Source: Polyangiaceae bacterium (GTDB taxonomy: Bacteria; Myxococcota_A; Polyangia; Polyangiales; Polyangiaceae). From it: 64,000 nucleotides of DNA. Position 1 is the stretch's first letter. Each line of letters starts with the position of its first letter. Location: contig JABSRN010000111.1 of assembly GCA_013214025.1 (NCBI GenBank), positions 1 to 64,000 on the forward strand, in the 5' to 3' direction. Positions 62,399 through 64,000 of this stretch are shown here, piece by piece. A model generated the notes under the pieces. It saw only the letters and a program-made list of their open reading frames with translations. It had not been told where the DNA came from and made no database searches. The translations under genes were made by a program, and so were the position numbers.

Positions 62399-63145
62399 TT
62401 AAGTATCGTCGCCGGTCTGGGGCTTCTCGATGAGCACCAAGTGGGCTCGATCCCAAGTGTAGTGGTACGAACTCTGCGCCTTCGAGTATTGGTATTCACG
62501 CCCCACCGGGCACACCTGACGCACCTTGATCCATGGTTCTGGATTGGCTGCGATGGTCTCGCGGGTGGCCGTGGGCGTAGCTGATTGCTGTCGAGCGGTA
62601 GCCAGGGCGTCTTGGCAGGGTTGATCACACCCGGCGCAGGGATCCCTGCGCATGACACCGGCGTCGGATCCATCGTCATCAAACACGATCAGTGCGCGTA
62701 GCGCGAGCCATAGACCGTAGCGCGGATGTATAGCCAGCTGGGCAGGTGAGGCGCCGGTGAGCCCGATGGCGCTCGCCATGGCAACGATAGCGATATAGTC
62801 GGGGTCAGCCCGGTGACTCCAGAAGATTTCGCAAGCCGGCGCCCCTCGCGTCGCCGACTTATTCAGCGCCGCCTGAACGTGAAACTGGATGTAGCGTTCC
62901 AGGGGTTCGGCTTCTGTGGGCAAGGTGCTCTCGGCGCGATGGTAGTCGCTCAAGAATCGGTGCCAGAGTTGTCGGGTATTACCGACAAGCAGCAGCCGCG
63001 CGTTCGGCCGTGAGATTTTCTGCAAGGGCACGCTGAGCCCCGTGCGAGTTAACGTTGCCAGCGATCCTGGCATGGTTACATCCAGCCCGGCGTCGGCCAA
63101 GGACGTCGTGAGGGTGCTTAGCCATTGGGGCGACGCGTCAGACAC
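62399..63145 (-). CDS. QueG/MMACHC-like fold protein with Cys motif, 248 aa
   Basis: The middle reads PLERYIQFHVQAALNKSA, then AIVAMASAIGLTGASPAQLA and HPRYGLWLALRALIVFDDD, the pattern of the cobalamin-binding nitroreductase-like fold of epoxyqueuosine reductase (QueG) and MMACHC. It is followed by CAGCDQPC, which could hold part of an iron-sulfur cluster, and VRQVCPVGREY. Only four or five Cys are present, fewer than the eight of QueG, so two full [4Fe-4S] clusters are unlikely. It may be a corrinoid-processing or reductase protein; not certain. Stop lies 73 bases from the convergent CcmH-like gene. Confidence 0.6.
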   Translation of the reverse strand: MSDASPQWLSTLTTSLADAGLDVTMPGSLATLTRTGLSVPLQKISRPNARLLLVGNTRQLWHRFLSDYHRAESTLPTEAEPLERYIQFHVQAALNKSATRGAPACEIFWSHRADPDYIAIVAMASAIGLTGASPAQLAIHPRYGLWLALRALIVFDDDGSDAGVMRRDPCAGCDQPCQDALATARQQSATPTATRETIAANPEPWIKVRQVCPVGREYQYSKAQSSYHYTWDRAHLVLIEKPQTGDDT

Positions 63146-63153
63146 ACGTCAGT

Positions 63154-64000
63154 CTATCGCAGATTTGAACGCGCCGAGCGTGACTTCTGCGCCTTCTTCT
63201 TGGCTGGCGCCTTCTTCTTGGCTGGCGCCTTCTTCTTGGCTGGCGCCTTCTTCTTGGCTGGCGCCTTCTTCTTGGCTGGCGCCTTCTTCTTGGCTGGTCT
63301 ATCTGGCCCATCTGTGGGAGTGGCGGCAGTGTTAGACGACAACCCTGCGTCCAATGAGATCCGTTCCACTGTTGGGGCCACACTTTGCGATATCCCCAAC
63401 AGCGAAGCTTGGGCTGGTGTGTCTAGATCGGCGTCTTTGACGTTGGAGGTCGGACGCGCCGGTGGCGATTGCGCTGACGGAACCTGGCCCTCAGGAGGAG
63501 TCGGGGACTGAGCCGTCCGGGTGGAGCCAAGGGCGCGCTGCCGACTCCCGGTGGCGGGATCCAGCTCTTGGAGCGGCTTTGTGTCGGTCTGCTGTGGCTG
63601 CCTTGCCTGAACCGGAAGCCTGCCCGGGGTTGCCGCGGTCTCGGGGGACGCTACCTTTCGCCTCTTCGGGGCTTCGGTTTCAGGACGCGATGACCGCGCC
63701 TTCTTGGTGATCCGACGAGTCCGTTTTTTCTTCTTCGCCTTAGCTTCCTCTCTGGCGGCGAACTCGGACCGAACGGTTTCAGCATATTCAGCGTAGGCGG
63801 CAGCAGCCTTGCCAGCCCGTTCGGCTTCTCCTCGCATCTCAAATAGGAAGCGGCTTGGAATGGACGCACGAGACTTGCCCCATTTCATCCGCGCTTTGGC
63901 GAAACTCAAGGTGAGGTGATCCTGGGCCCGAGTGATGCCCACGTAACAAAGCCTGCGTTCTTCTGGGATACCGGCGGAGTCTGCAACGGAGCGGCCGTGG
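63154..64000 (-). CDS. UvrD/PcrA-family helicase, C-terminal part with Lys/Ala-rich tail (5' end outside window)
   Basis: From the window edge the minus frame reads IPEERRLCYVGITRAQDHL, the motif VI region of UvrD/Rep/PcrA helicases, so the gene continues beyond 64000. After motif VI and about 20 more conserved residues (KWGKSRASIPSRFLFE) there is no standard Tudor-like C-terminus. Instead about 230 residues are low-complexity: a Lys/Arg-rich stretch KAKKKKRTRRITKKARSSR, a Pro/Gln/Thr-rich linker and six tandem PAKKKA units before the end. Such histone H1-like tails bind DNA without sequence preference. Confidence 0.85.
   Translation of the reverse strand, partial: HGRSVADSAGIPEERRLCYVGITRAQDHLTLSFAKARMKWGKSRASIPSRFLFEMRGEAERAGKAAAAYAEYAETVRSEFAAREEAKAKKKKRTRRITKKARSSRPETEAPKRRKVASPETAATPGRLPVQARQPQQTDTKPLQELDPATGSRQRALGSTRTAQSPTPPEGQVPSAQSPPARPTSNVKDADLDTPAQASLLGISQSVAPTVERISLDAGLSSNTAATPTDGPDRPAKKKAPAKKKAPAKKKAPAKKKAPAKKKAPAKKKAQKSRSARSNLR
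63191..63298 (-). repeat. Six 18-bp tandem repeats coding PAKKKA
   Basis: The unit gccttcttcttggctggc is repeated six times with almost no change (the last copy ends in t). Repeats remain in frame and lie at the 3' end of the helicase gene. Copy number could vary by slippage. Confidence 0.95.

Noticed and set aside
63191-63298. Tandem repeats considered as a CRISPR array
   Set aside because: Units are 18 bp, directly adjacent with no spacers, and encode PAKKKA in frame.

Overview
The window reads as a chromosomal segment of a Gram-negative, menaquinone-using bacterium, most likely an uncultured member of the Myxococcota (former Deltaproteobacteria). The evidence is the high GC content, many secreted lipoproteins with Gly/Thr/Asp-rich low-complexity linkers, a MYXO-CTERM-like C-terminal anchor, DUF4388-type proteins, a eukaryote-like Ser/Thr kinase, a giant TPR protein, and outer-membrane proteins of the FadL and OmpA types. 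No phylogenetic marker was examined, so this assignment is an inference.

Layout. Positions 1-4.0 kb are an accessory patch: an IS3-type transposase remnant, a 1087-residue UPF1/DNA2-like SF1 helicase, and a decayed response-regulator receiver fragment. From 4.1 to 7 kb come a lipoprotein, a family-2 glycosyltransferase, a tRNA-Asp with a strong terminator, and uridine kinase. A lipoprotein and two tandem FadL-like porins (7.1-11.4 kb) are followed by a GST, an acyltransferase with an SDR epimerase, and an unusual Hsp70-DUF4388-J-like fusion (14.3-16.8 kb). A repeat-rich lipoprotein and a response regulator precede a sulfite-reduction operon (DUF2849, hemoprotein, DUF934), which runs divergently from a LysR regulator (18.4-21.9 kb). 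A damaged barrel-like ORF lies at 22.1-22.6 kb. From 22.7 to 28.3 kb a single 1860-residue polypeptide carries biotin carboxylase, biotin carrier, central and carboxyltransferase regions, laid out like eukaryotic acetyl-CoA carboxylase.

From 28.5 to 38 kb there is a membrane protein, a Ser/Thr kinase, a FetAB-type exporter, an alpha/beta hydrolase, a small STAS-like ORF ending in a perfect 25-bp inverted repeat, a DUF4920 lipoprotein, a ferritin-like lipoprotein and some poorly resolved ORFs. A two-gene unit at 38.5-47.7 kb encodes an Ala/Pro-rich protein and a 2769-residue TPR protein.

The right third is dominated by menaquinone biosynthesis on the minus strand. A tightly overlapping menG-menF-menD-menH-menA unit (61.7-56.1 kb) and a menC-menE pair (50.2-47.7 kb) are separated by about 6 kb of surface-protein genes: a beta-helix lipoprotein, a MYXO-CTERM-like protein, an OmpA-family porin and a barrel lipoprotein. 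menB is not in the window. A CcmH-like gene, a QueG/MMACHC-like gene and the 3' part of a UvrD-family helicase with a histone-H1-like Lys/Ala tail complete the right end.

Functionally, the menaquinone genes, CcmH-like factor and sulfite reductase point to respiratory and redox metabolism. The FadL pair, acyltransferase and giant carboxylase point to fatty-acid and lipid handling.
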